A stretch of DNA of 64,000 nt from DASSJF01 sp035934535 (GTDB lineage Bacteria; Sysuimicrobiota; Sysuimicrobiia; Sysuimicrobiales; Segetimicrobiaceae): NCBI GenBank assembly GCA_035934535.1, contig DASYXS010000075.1:7216-71215 (forward strand), written 5' to 3'. Under the pieces are notes generated by a model. The model had not been told where the DNA came from, did no database searches, and was given only the letters and a program-made list of their open reading frames with translations. The translations under genes were made by a program, and so were the position numbers. Shown in pieces: positions 35,649 through 44,222 of the stretch. Position 1 is the first letter of the stretch. Each line of letters opens with the position of its first letter.

Positions 35649-35696
35649 GAGCGCGCGCCCGCGCCGCGTCGCGCCGTCACAGCGCCGCGGCCGGGA

Positions 35697-36674
35697 TCAT
35701 TGCCGCTCCGCGCCGATGCGGAACAGTGCGGCCGCGGTCCCGCCGAGGATCGCCCGCGCGTCGCGCGCCGACGGGGCGGCCTCGCCGACGAGCGCGATAT
35801 AGTCGCGGATCGCGCCCGGCCCCTTGCCGCTCTGCGTGGTCGCCCCGGTGAAATCTTGCGGGTAGTCCGTCGCGAACACCAGCCGGTCGGGCCGGATGCC
35901 GTCGAGCGCGCACCGCAGCGCGATCGGGCCCCCCTCGAACCCGGCGAGGTCGAAGTACAGGCGCTCAAAGGACTCCGCGAAGGGCCGCGTGAGCGTGCCG
36001 AAACGGCCGGACTTGGCGGCCAGCCGCTCCCGCACCGCGGCGACGCCGCCGCCGAAGTGCGCGAACACCATCTCGAGGTCCGGGAACGCGTCGAGCACGC
36101 CGCCGGCGATCACCCGCGTCACCGCGGTTTGAAGGTCGAGCTCGCGGCCGAGGATGCGGGCGAGGTCGTATTCCTGCATGTGCGCGTACCCCGCGGGGAG
36201 CTGCGCGGGATGCACGAAGACCGCCGCGCCGAGCGCGCAGGCGGTGCGGTAGAACGCGTGGAGCGCGGGCGCGTCGAGCGGCCGGCCGTCGACCTGCGAG
36301 GCGACCGTGACCCCGTGCAGGCCCAGGTCCCGGACCGCCCGCTCGAGTTCCCGCAGGCCGGCCGCCTCCAGGACCGGCGCGTGCGCGAGCGCGACGAAGC
36401 GGCCGCCGGATCTCCGCTGAATCTCGGCGGCCCGGTCGTTGATCAGGCGGCAGTCGTCGAGCGGGGCGTCCCAGCCGAGGTTGCACGTCAGCACGGCCAC
36501 GTCGATCCCGGCCGCGTCCATGTCGCGCACCTGCGCCTCGAGATCGTAGAGCGTGTCGTGCAGGGTGAACTTCGGAAGACCGCCTTCGATCAGGTTGCGC
36601 CGCTCGCCCCGCGCGAACCCGCGGCGTTCCGCGAGTTCGAGCGGCACGAAGTGATGTTGGACGTCGACGATCAC
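35697..36674 (-). CDS. Amidohydrolase-2 (ACMSD-like) family protein
   Basis: A 325-aa TIM-barrel metal hydrolase/decarboxylase of the ACMSD/gamma-resorcylate decarboxylase family. It opens IVDVQHHFVPLELAERRGF with the first metal site, has AVFVHPAQLP and MVFAHFGGGVAAVRERL (metal and catalytic His) and ends with VFATDYPQDF carrying the conserved Asp. Members decarboxylate amino- or hydroxy-aromatic acids without a flavin, which fits the UbiD/CoA-transferase surroundings. GTG start at 36674. The substrate is unknown. Confidence 0.85.
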   Translation of the reverse strand: MIVDVQHHFVPLELAERRGFARGERRNLIEGGLPKFTLHDTLYDLEAQVRDMDAAGIDVAVLTCNLGWDAPLDDCRLINDRAAEIQRRSGGRFVALAHAPVLEAAGLRELERAVRDLGLHGVTVASQVDGRPLDAPALHAFYRTACALGAAVFVHPAQLPAGYAHMQEYDLARILGRELDLQTAVTRVIAGGVLDAFPDLEMVFAHFGGGVAAVRERLAAKSGRFGTLTRPFAESFERLYFDLAGFEGGPIALRCALDGIRPDRLVFATDYPQDFTGATTQSGKGPGAIRDYIALVGEAAPSARDARAILGGTAAALFRIGAERQ

Positions 36675-36714
36675 CGCGGACGGGCGCCCGGGACGGCGGC
36701 GGCGCGCGCGGCGG

Positions 36715-37731
36715 TCACGCCGGCCGGCCCGGCCGTTCCTCGAGGCGCAGCGCCTTCCAGGCGCCGTAGGAGAGGGACCACGTCAGCACAAAGAGCGCGA
36801 CGAGCAGGTAGCCGAGACGGCTCAAGTCGAGCGCCGCGAGGCGGCCCCAGACCCCGGCGGTCAGGCCGAGGGCGTGGGCGGCGGCCTGGGCGAGCTCGAT
36901 GCCGCCGATGAGCAGCGCGGCGGCGACGGACAGCCCCGTTACCGTGAGGTTGTAGTACACTTTCCGGATCGGCGTCGCGAAGGCCCACCGGTAGGCCGTC
37001 GTCATGAAGACGCCGTCGGAGGTGTCCATCAGGCTCATCCCCGCGGCGAAGAGCAGCGGCAGCGCCAGCACGCCCCACACGGGCAGGGCGCTCGCGGCCG
37101 CCCCGGCCGCGAGCGCGAGCAGCGCCACCTCGCTCGCGGTATCGAACCCGAGCCCGAAGACGACCCCCAGCGGATACACGTGCCAGTCGCGGGTGATCAG
37201 GCGGAAGAGAGGACCCGCCACGCGCATCACGAGGCCGCGCGACAGCAAGAGGCCTTCCAGTTCGCCGGCGTCGTGATGGCCGGCGCGCATGCGCTGAAAG
37301 ATCAGGTAGATGTCGAGCCAGATGAACAGGTTGAGCACGCCGATGAGGAGGAGGAAACCGCCGGAGACGGTGATGCCGATGAGCTCGCCGGCGGCCTGGA
37401 GGTGCGGCAGCGACCGCTGCGTCCACTGGGTCACCAGCACGGTGGCCGCGGCCATCAGCAACACCACGCTCGAATGCCCGATCGAGAAATAGAAGCCCAC
37501 GCCGAGCGGGGACCGCTTGTCCCGGACGAGCCTGCGGACGACGTTGTCGATCGCCGCGATGTGATCGGCGTCGAACGCGTGGCGCAGCCCGAGGGTGTAG
37601 GCGAGGAAGCCCATCCCGAGCAGCGCCGGGTGCGCGCGGGCGGCCGCGGCGAGCGCCAGGCCCCCGCCGATGTGCAGCGCGAGAATCGCGCTTCCGTACC
37701 CGGCGCATCCGCGCCACTGTCCTGGTGTCAC
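36715..37731 (-). CDS. Nickel/cobalt permease of the NiCoT family
   Basis: A 338-aa membrane protein with eight predicted helices. All NiCoT signatures are present: LRHAFDADHIAAIDN in TM2 (metal recognition), FSIGHSSVVLLMA, LGFDTASEVALLAL and GMSLMDTSDGVFM. It transports Ni2+ and/or Co2+ across the inner membrane. Its gene begins 13 bases after the UbiD-2 gene. An orphan EutA-like protein nearby (42735) would go with a cobalamin-dependent enzyme, so cobalt supply is a reasonable but unproved role. Confidence 0.93.
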   Translation of the reverse strand: MTPGQWRGCAGYGSAILALHIGGGLALAAAARAHPALLGMGFLAYTLGLRHAFDADHIAAIDNVVRRLVRDKRSPLGVGFYFSIGHSSVVLLMAAATVLVTQWTQRSLPHLQAAGELIGITVSGGFLLLIGVLNLFIWLDIYLIFQRMRAGHHDAGELEGLLLSRGLVMRVAGPLFRLITRDWHVYPLGVVFGLGFDTASEVALLALAAGAAASALPVWGVLALPLLFAAGMSLMDTSDGVFMTTAYRWAFATPIRKVYYNLTVTGLSVAAALLIGGIELAQAAAHALGLTAGVWGRLAALDLSRLGYLLVALFVLTWSLSYGAWKALRLEERPGRPA

Positions 37732-37743
37732 CCCGTTCTCCTC

Positions 37744-39306
37744 CTAGCGGCCGGTGCGCGCGAGCAGCTCCACCCAGCCGCGCATCAGCGCCTTGCCCTT
37801 GGCGATCTGCTCGGCGTTGAAGAACCGGTCGAGGCTCACCCTCTGAATGGGATAGACCGGGCGCTGGAAATCCTTCTCGTAGCCGAACGGCACGGTGGCG
37901 TCGATCGCCATGCCGCCCTCGAACCGGGTATTCATCGCCGTCCACTGACGGTCCCCCGCGGTGAGCCGCTCCTCGGGCATGAACGTCTGGCCGGCCCCGC
38001 CCGGCACGGGGTTCAGGATGTCGGCCCTCGGGTTCACGCGCGTGGTCAGGCTCCAGATGATCTCGTCCATGTTGTAGATGTCGACGTCGTGGTCGACGGC
38101 GATGGCCAGGCGCATGCCGTGGCTCGTCGCCATGGTCGCGGCGAGGAAGTTGCGCACGTGGCCGTCGTCGGTCTTGAGGCGCTTCTTCACCTGGATGATG
38201 CAGCCGCCCCAGTCCGTCATGCAGAACGGGATGTTGACGTCCTGAACGATCCCCGGCTGCAGGCGCTCGCACAACTCGTAGATCGCGGATTCCCGCACCG
38301 TCGTGTCGATGTTGTTGCAGTCGAGCATGTGCACGCCGAGGAGGTAGAAGATCGGCTTCGTCGCGCGGCGGCGCATCGTGATGCCCGTGACGTGAAACGT
38401 CGGCGCGCGGTAGGCCTTGCCCATATACCCGGCCCATTCCGGGTGAAACGGGAACCGGCCCTGCGTGTCGGACGCCTCGGCTTCGGCGGTCTCGTACCGC
38501 TTGTCGCGGGGATGGAGGAGACCCTCCAGGACGAGCTCGCAGTCGGCGACGGCCCACGCGTCGCAGGTGCGGGCCTTGACGATCCGGACGGGGGCCCCCT
38601 GGGCCGCCCCGGCCGCGCCCAGCTCGTCGCCGCCGCGCGGCAGAATGACGTAGTCGAAGCCGCCGCCGGCGATCAGGGTGCACGCCGGCGGCAGCCCGAA
38701 GCACATCGTGAGCGGGATCGGCCGGTCGTCATGGTAGTGCTCGGTGATGACCTGCCACATGTGCGACCCCGGCGCCGACTGGAAGGTGCAGACGTTGCCC
38801 CAGCGGGCGTTCATCCGGTTGTAGCCGATGTGGCTGCCGCCGTGGAAGTAGGGGCCCACCACCACGCTGTTGCCGCTCCCGATCGTCCGCTCGGACTCAA
38901 GTTCCGTGTGGCGGATCGCGATCACGTGCGTGTTGACCTCGAGGTCGTCGGTGATGACCTCTTCCTGGCAGGGCGCCTCGCCCTGCGGGATTTCGACCGG
39001 CGGGATCGGATGGGTGAGCGCGTGGGCCAGGCGGTGCGTCCGCTCCACCGGCGAGGTCCACCCGAACATGCGGTCCACGATGCCCATGTTGGCGAACAGG
39101 TTGGTGACGGCCTGGGCGGCGGGATACCCCTTCACGTTCTTGAACAGCAGCGGATAGCTGCCGTCCAGATGCTTCTGCACCCCGGTCACCTCGAGGTCGG
39201 GGTCGACCGGGACGTCACTCTCGAGAAGTAGTCCCTCCTGCCGCAGCCACTCCAGCGTGCCGCGCAGCGACAGAATGCCGCGCTCCAGCTTCACCTGCGT
39301 CGCCAT
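37744..39306 (-). CDS. UbiD-family decarboxylase, divergent (UbiD-2)
   Basis: A 520-aa UbiD homologue from a different subgroup than UbiD-1 and UbiD-3. It has LRGTLEWLRQEGLLLESDVPVDPDLEVTGVQ, GPYFHGGSHIGYNRM, a long middle insertion and QGRFPFHPEWAGYMGKAYRAP in place of the usual EGPFGEWTGYY. Only the second catalytic Glu (in PEW) is evident, and the first position looks like Gln. The central VDHDVDIYNMDEIIWSLTTRVNP matches the UbiD core. It is followed by the Ni/Co permease and preceded by two CoA-transferase genes. Confidence 0.88.
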   Translation of the reverse strand: MATQVKLERGILSLRGTLEWLRQEGLLLESDVPVDPDLEVTGVQKHLDGSYPLLFKNVKGYPAAQAVTNLFANMGIVDRMFGWTSPVERTHRLAHALTHPIPPVEIPQGEAPCQEEVITDDLEVNTHVIAIRHTELESERTIGSGNSVVVGPYFHGGSHIGYNRMNARWGNVCTFQSAPGSHMWQVITEHYHDDRPIPLTMCFGLPPACTLIAGGGFDYVILPRGGDELGAAGAAQGAPVRIVKARTCDAWAVADCELVLEGLLHPRDKRYETAEAEASDTQGRFPFHPEWAGYMGKAYRAPTFHVTGITMRRRATKPIFYLLGVHMLDCNNIDTTVRESAIYELCERLQPGIVQDVNIPFCMTDWGGCIIQVKKRLKTDDGHVRNFLAATMATSHGMRLAIAVDHDVDIYNMDEIIWSLTTRVNPRADILNPVPGGAGQTFMPEERLTAGDRQWTAMNTRFEGGMAIDATVPFGYEKDFQRPVYPIQRVSLDRFFNAEQIAKGKALMRGWVELLARTGR

Positions 39307-39344
39307 GCCCTGCCTCCTCCCGTGGTCGCCTCGGCCGGCGACGG

Positions 39345-40574
39345 TTACTCGATCACGCCGTCGGCCGCGAGCCCGGCGATCTCCTCGTCTCCGAAGCCCA
39401 GGATGTCGCGGTACACCGCTACGTTATGCTCGCCGAGCAGCGGGCTCCGATACAACGCCGCCGGCGTCTCCGACAAGATGAACGGCGGTGCTTCGTAGTA
39501 GAATCGGCCGAGTTCGGGGTGTTCCAAGTCGCACCAGACCTGCCGGTGACGCAGCTGCGGATCGCTGAACAGGTCGGACAGCCGGTTGACGACCCCGGCG
39601 CGCACCCCGGCTGCTTGGAGCGTCTCCATGACATCCCGGGCCCCATGGCGCGCGGTCCATTCGGCGACCAGGGCGTCGAGCGCGCTCTCGTTCGCCTTGC
39701 GCGCCGCGAGGGTCGCGAACCGTTCGTCGGCCGCCCAGGCCGGGCGGCCCGCCGCGGCGCAGAACGCCCGCCACTCCTCCTCGGACCGTACGGCGATCAC
39801 GCACCACCGGTCCGTGCCGCGGCACGGGTAGGCGCCGTGCGGCGCCGCGTGCGGGCTGCGGTTGCCCATCCGTGTCACGACGCGCCCGTTGACCCCGTAC
39901 TCGAGCAGCGCGGGGGCGATGAACTGCAGGCCGCACTCGTACTGGGACAGGTCGATGTGCTGGCCCTCTCCCGTACGCCGGCGGTGGTCGAGCGCGGCCA
40001 GCACCGCGACGAGGCCGAAGCCGACCGCCACGAAGTCGATGTACGGGCCGAACAGCAGCATCGGGTCGCCGTCCGGCTCGCCGGCCAGAAACGTAAAACC
40101 GCTCTGGGACGTGAGCTGCGAGCCGAATCCTCGCTGAGCCGCCTTCGGCCCGGTCTGGCCCATGTTGCACGAGCTGAGGTAGACGACCCCCGAATTGACC
40201 CGCCGGACGGCCTCGTAGCTCAGTCCGTTTCGCGCCATCACGCCGGGAACGAAGTTCTCGATCAGCACGTCGGCCCAGGCGGCGAGCCGGTTGGCGACCG
40301 CGAGCGCGCGCGGGTGCTTCAAGTTCAACGTGACGCCGAGCTTGCTGTCGTTGAAGAGCGCGAACGTCCCGGTCCGGTTCAATCCGGGCACGTTGTCCTT
40401 GTAGGGGGGATAGTGGACCCGGAAGCCGTCGGGGCGCGAGCGCGACTCCACCCGGACGACCGTGGCGCCGTGCTCGCCGAGATGCTTGCCGACGGTGGGT
40501 CCCGCGGCGAACCCCCCGAACTCCACGACGTGGAGATCCGCGAGGGCCGAGGCGGCGGGACGGCCGCCGCTCAA
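39345..40574 (-). CDS. CaiB/BaiF family CoA-transferase (type III), copy 1
   Basis: A 409-aa class III CoA-transferase: LADLHVVEFGGFAAGPTVGKHLGEHGATVVRVES, NLKHPRALAVANRLAAWADVLIENFVPGVM with the ADVLIENF block containing the catalytic Asp region, and GFGLVAVLAALDHRRRTGEGQHIDLSQYE. The TTG at 40574 is chosen: its TTGA overlaps the preceding stop and GGGAG lies about eight bases upstream. It moves CoA between carboxylates; the acid is unknown. It overlaps copy 2 by four bases, so the two are co-translated. Confidence 0.9.
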   Translation of the reverse strand: MSGGRPAASALADLHVVEFGGFAAGPTVGKHLGEHGATVVRVESRSRPDGFRVHYPPYKDNVPGLNRTGTFALFNDSKLGVTLNLKHPRALAVANRLAAWADVLIENFVPGVMARNGLSYEAVRRVNSGVVYLSSCNMGQTGPKAAQRGFGSQLTSQSGFTFLAGEPDGDPMLLFGPYIDFVAVGFGLVAVLAALDHRRRTGEGQHIDLSQYECGLQFIAPALLEYGVNGRVVTRMGNRSPHAAPHGAYPCRGTDRWCVIAVRSEEEWRAFCAAAGRPAWAADERFATLAARKANESALDALVAEWTARHGARDVMETLQAAGVRAGVVNRLSDLFSDPQLRHRQVWCDLEHPELGRFYYEAPPFILSETPAALYRSPLLGEHNVAVYRDILGFGDEEIAGLAADGVIE

Positions 40575-41863
40575 ATCACGCGCTCCCGGCGCAGCCGCCC
40601 GAGCTCGTCCGCGGACAGCTCGAGCTCTCCGCGATAGATCTCCTCGTTGTGCTCGCCGATGCCCGGCGCGCGGCGCCGGATCCGGAGCGGGGTGGCGGAA
40701 AAGCACGCGAAGGGCCCGGGGTACGTCACCGTCGCGTCGCGCTCCGGATGCTCGACCGCCTGCCAGAAGCTCCGGGCCGCCAGGTGCTCGTCGCTGCGAA
40801 TGTCGTGCGCGTCGGCTACCGGATACCCGAGGATGCCGTACGCCAGCGACGCCGCGGCGAATTCCGCTTTCGTCCGCCGCCGAAGGAACTCCGCGAACGG
40901 CCGTTCCACCTCGTCGACTTCGCCCTGCGTGGCGGCGGCGACGTGGAAAGCGCTCCAGTCTTTGCGGCGCAGCCACTCCGGCGCCTCGCCGAGCGCCGTC
41001 ATCCAGCGCACCATGCCCTCGTTGGACCGCTGCCCGGCCTCGCCGCCGTACAGGATGAAGTTGATGTGGCCGTCGCGGCACCGGTAGATCGCGCCCATCG
41101 CCGCCCCGCTCGTGCTGCGGCCGACGATGCGGGTGCCCCCGCGGTGCAGATCGGTGCGCCCGAGACTCCAGTAGGCCGGGGCGTTCGCCAGCGCCCACAG
41201 GAGGGCGGCCTGCGTCGAGACGTCGACGTGCTGGCCGCGGCCCGTGGCCTCGCGGGCGTGATGGGCGACGAGCGTGCCCGCCGCGGCGTGCATGCCGGCC
41301 CACATCGGCGCCTGCGGCAGCGAGACCCGCAGCGGCGGCCGGCCGGGCTCCCCGACGAGCGACATGAAGCCGCTCATCGCCGCCGCGACCAGGTCGGAGC
41401 CGTGGTATCGCGCGTAGGGGCCCGTTTGGCCAAACGGCGTGATGGACGTGACGACGATCCGCGGATTGGCCTCCCGGAGCGCGGCGTATCCGATCCCGTG
41501 CGCGTCGAGGTAGCCGGGCCGGTAGGTCTCGATCAGGAAATCCGCGCGCCGCGCCAACCGGCGCAGCAGTTCGCGGCCGCGCGCGGCGCCGATGTCGAGG
41601 GTGATCCCGCGTTTGTTGGCGTTGTAGGCGAACCACGGCAGGCCGTTCTCGGGCATGTCGCGGTAGAACGGACCGAGCCGCCGGCCGTCGTCGCCGCCCG
41701 GCGGCTCGATCTTCACCACGTCGCCGCCGAGATCGCCGAGCAGGCGCCCGCACAGCCAGCCGGGGTGGCCGGCAAGGTCGAGCACGCGATAGGGGGCGAG
41801 CGGACCGCCGTCCGCGCCACGGGTCCGCGCCGGCCCGTTCGCGATGCGCGTGCCGGCCGTCAT
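40571..41863 (-). CDS. CaiB/BaiF family CoA-transferase (type III), copy 2
   Basis: A 430-aa class III CoA-transferase: YRVLDLAGHPGWLCGRLLGDLGGDVVKIEPPGGDD, ANKRGITLDIGAARGRELLRRLARRADFLIETYRPG, VTSITPFGQTGPYARY and AGTLVAHHAREATGRGQHVDVSTQ. Its pairing with copy 1 (39345) through a 4-bp overlap may indicate a heteromeric enzyme or two substrates of one pathway. It starts nine bases after the GntR stop. Confidence 0.9.
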   Translation of the reverse strand: MTAGTRIANGPARTRGADGGPLAPYRVLDLAGHPGWLCGRLLGDLGGDVVKIEPPGGDDGRRLGPFYRDMPENGLPWFAYNANKRGITLDIGAARGRELLRRLARRADFLIETYRPGYLDAHGIGYAALREANPRIVVTSITPFGQTGPYARYHGSDLVAAAMSGFMSLVGEPGRPPLRVSLPQAPMWAGMHAAAGTLVAHHAREATGRGQHVDVSTQAALLWALANAPAYWSLGRTDLHRGGTRIVGRSTSGAAMGAIYRCRDGHINFILYGGEAGQRSNEGMVRWMTALGEAPEWLRRKDWSAFHVAAATQGEVDEVERPFAEFLRRRTKAEFAAASLAYGILGYPVADAHDIRSDEHLAARSFWQAVEHPERDATVTYPGPFACFSATPLRIRRRAPGIGEHNEEIYRGELELSADELGRLRRERVI

Positions 41864-41871
41864 GCCGGAGC

Positions 41872-42606
41872 CTACCCGGCCGCGGGGCGGCGCTTGGTCC
41901 GTGCCGGTTTGCCGGCCCCGTCCACCCGCGCGGCGAAGTACGAGAGGTGCTCGTGCATCAGGTCTCGGGCCCGCCCGCCGTCCCGGGCGCCGATCGCTTC
42001 GAGGATGCGCTGGTGGTCCGCGATGGCCCGGTCGGCCATGTCGTCGGCCGGTAGCAGGGCGGCGAGTGCCTCGTGAAACAACGCGCGGAATGAACTCACG
42101 GCGAAGAACAGGACGGGGTTCTTCGCCGCCTCGGCCAGCGCGAGGTGAAACGCGACGCTGCTCGGGATGAAGTAGCGGTCTCCCGACGTCCGCGCGCCGC
42201 GGGCCGCGGCGATCGCCGCCTCCATCGCCCGGAGGTCCTCCGGCGTGGCCCGCTGCGCCGCGATCGAGGCGACGTGCGGCTCCACGAGGAGGCGGGCCTC
42301 GACGAGATCGCGGAGGGTCGCCTGTTTGAGACGCAGCATGTTGGTGAGCGACTCGCTCACCGGAGCCGCGCTCGGCCGTGCGACGAACGCTCCGCCGCGC
42401 GCGCCGACCCGGATCTGGATCAATCCCTGCGATTCCAAGACGCGCATCGCGTCCCGGACGGTGATGCGGCTGACTTTGAACTGTTCGGCGAGCTCCTTTT
42501 CGGATGGGAGCGCGTGTCCGGGCCGGAGCTCGCCCCCAAAGATCGATTCCTTGATTTGGTGGATGATGCCGTCGGACGCCCGCGTGACGCGGACGGGCTG
42601 GAACAT
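41872..42606 (-). CDS. GntR-family (FadR/FCD subfamily) transcriptional regulator, GntR-1
   Basis: A 244-aa regulator. The winged helix (IIHQIKESIFGGELRPGHALPSEKELAEQFKVSRITVRDAMRVLESQGLIQIRVGARGGAFV) is followed by an all-helical FCD ligand domain with EARLLVEPHVASIAA and the metal-type residues HLALAEAAKNP and HQRILEAI. Ligands of this class are typically carboxylic acids. ATG 42606 follows GGGAGG by about ten bases. It leads the operon of the two CoA-transferases and UbiD-2, and an AT-rich palindrome lies 37 bases upstream. Confidence 0.92.
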   Translation of the reverse strand: MFQPVRVTRASDGIIHQIKESIFGGELRPGHALPSEKELAEQFKVSRITVRDAMRVLESQGLIQIRVGARGGAFVARPSAAPVSESLTNMLRLKQATLRDLVEARLLVEPHVASIAAQRATPEDLRAMEAAIAAARGARTSGDRYFIPSSVAFHLALAEAAKNPVLFFAVSSFRALFHEALAALLPADDMADRAIADHQRILEAIGARDGGRARDLMHEHLSYFAARVDGAGKPARTKRRPAAG

Positions 42607-42642
42607 TGCCACCGGCCCTCCCGAGGGTCTCCCGCTGCTAAA

Positions 42643-42660
42643 TGTATGATATTTATACGT
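42643..42660. promoter_or_regulatory. Candidate GntR-1 operator upstream of its gene
   Basis: An AT-rich run holds GTATGATATTTATAC, an inverted repeat with GTAT/ATAC ends, upstream of GntR-1. The octamer TGTATGAT (42643-42650) recurs, inverted, at 45359-45366 in the divergent bicupin/UbiD-3 promoter. FCD regulators commonly bind short GTAT/ATAC palindromes. Confidence 0.45.
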
Positions 42661-42734
42661 TTCGCCGGAAGCACCTGTCAACCGGGACGGCCGTTCGGGC
42701 GCCGGCCCCGGTTTGGCCCGCCCCAATGTGTTTT

Positions 42735-44216
42735 CTAATGGAAGACGAGGCTCTTGACGACGACCGGTACGACCTGCTGTTCGGGCATGAGACTGCCGAT
42801 ATCGACGTAGTCGAACTCCCGCAGCGCGACTTGATCGATGCAGATCACGGGACTTCGGAGGCCGCACTCGTCCCGCAGGATCCGCCCGATCAGGCCCGCG
42901 ACGTCGGCGTCGATCACCACAAAGAGGGGGTTCCCGGCTGCTACGGTTTCGGGAAGCGCCGCGACGATGCCGGTGCACAGCGCGGAGAGCGCCGAGTACT
43001 CCGGCCCGTGGTGCCAGTGGACGGCGAGGGCGAACCGGTCCCGTCCGTCGGCCAGGTCGAGGCGGCGAAGCCCGCGGCGGACCGCCTCGGCCACCCGATC
43101 GGGCGACGGTCCGTCGAGTCCGCGCACCGCCGCGACCGGGACGTTGCGGACCGGAAGGACGCCCGTGTCCGACAGGAAGATCGTATTGCCGCTCACCTGC
43201 ACCGTGTACTGCGACGCGCCGATGCACGTCGCTCGAATGCGCTCCGTGGGATTGAGGACGACGCGATCGCGGCAGCGCGCCGCGAGCGCCCGCGCGAGCC
43301 GCGGCCCGAGGTCGCCGAACTCCGCGGTCTCGCAGCCGTAGATGTACTCGGCCACGCCGCCGGAGAACACGAGATGCGTGAACGGCCCGGTGCCGCGCAG
43401 CCGCTCCGTGATCCACAGCCCGTCGTCGCCGTTGAGCTCGTACTGCCCGGCGACGACGCGGGCGATCAGATCGGCCATGCGCCCCGCGACCGCATCGAGC
43501 GCCTCCGCCGGCAGCCGGACACCGACCTCCGCACGGGCGCCGGCGGCGGCGGCCAGCGCGCGCCCGCGCTCTTCCACCCGCTCGAGCGTTCCGTCGGGCC
43601 GCCAGGCGATCAGGCGCGCGCCCACGTGGATGGCCGCGGTCTCCTGCACGGCGCCCTTCCGGCAGACCGCGAACTTCGTCGTGCCGCCGCCGATGTCCAC
43701 GTTCAGGATGGTCGGGTGCTGCGGCTCCCGTGACAGGGCGGCCGCACCGGAACCGTGCGCCGCGAGCAGGCTCTCGAGATGCGGCCCGGCCGTCGCGCAG
43801 ACGAACTTGCCCGCGTCGGCCGAGAACAGATCGATGATCGGCCCCGCGTTCTCTTTCATCGCGGCCTCGCCGGTCGTGATCACGGCGCCCGAATCGATGT
43901 CGGACCGCGCGATGCCCGCCTCCCGGTACGCCTCGTCGATGAAGCCGGCGATGCGGGCCGTGTCGATCTGCGACGGCGACGCGTACGGGGTCAGGGTGAC
44001 GCGCGACCGGAACGACACGTCCCGTTTGACGACCTGATACCGGCTCGACAGGTAGCGGCCCTGGCGCGTCAGGACCAGCTCGGAGAAGACGAGATGGGAC
44101 GTCGAGGACCCGATGTCGATCCCGGCGCTGCGCAGCTTGATGTGCTCGCCGACGTAGACCGCCGGATCGGCGTCGCCCCCGAGGTGGATGTGCTCGTTGT
44201 CGTCCTCGTGCCCCAT
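42735..44216 (-). CDS. EutA-like ethanolamine ammonia-lyase reactivating protein, orphan
   Basis: A 493-aa ASKHA-fold (Hsp70/actin-type) ATPase. The phosphate loop AGIDIGSSTSHLVFSELVLTRQG, KRDVSFRSRVTLTPY, ITTGEAAMKENAGPIIDLF, FVCATAGPHLESLLAAHGSGA and ILNVDIGGGTTKFAVCRKG match EutA, which reactivates the adenosylcobalamin enzyme ethanolamine ammonia-lyase. No eutB or eutC gene is in this window. It lies between a bicupin and GntR-1 on the minus strand. It could serve a distant lyase or act on another B12 enzyme; a GlmL/MutL-type reactivase is a less good match. Confidence 0.82.
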   Translation of the reverse strand: MGHEDDNEHIHLGGDADPAVYVGEHIKLRSAGIDIGSSTSHLVFSELVLTRQGRYLSSRYQVVKRDVSFRSRVTLTPYASPSQIDTARIAGFIDEAYREAGIARSDIDSGAVITTGEAAMKENAGPIIDLFSADAGKFVCATAGPHLESLLAAHGSGAAALSREPQHPTILNVDIGGGTTKFAVCRKGAVQETAAIHVGARLIAWRPDGTLERVEERGRALAAAAGARAEVGVRLPAEALDAVAGRMADLIARVVAGQYELNGDDGLWITERLRGTGPFTHLVFSGGVAEYIYGCETAEFGDLGPRLARALAARCRDRVVLNPTERIRATCIGASQYTVQVSGNTIFLSDTGVLPVRNVPVAAVRGLDGPSPDRVAEAVRRGLRRLDLADGRDRFALAVHWHHGPEYSALSALCTGIVAALPETVAAGNPLFVVIDADVAGLIGRILRDECGLRSPVICIDQVALREFDYVDIGSLMPEQQVVPVVVKSLVFH

Positions 44217-44222
44217 CGGGGA

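Noticed and set aside
42735..44216. GlmL/MutL-type glutamate mutase reactivase as identity of the ASKHA protein
   Set aside because: The TTGEAAMKENAG and FVCATAGPHLES blocks match EutA better, and no glutamate mutase subunits are nearby.
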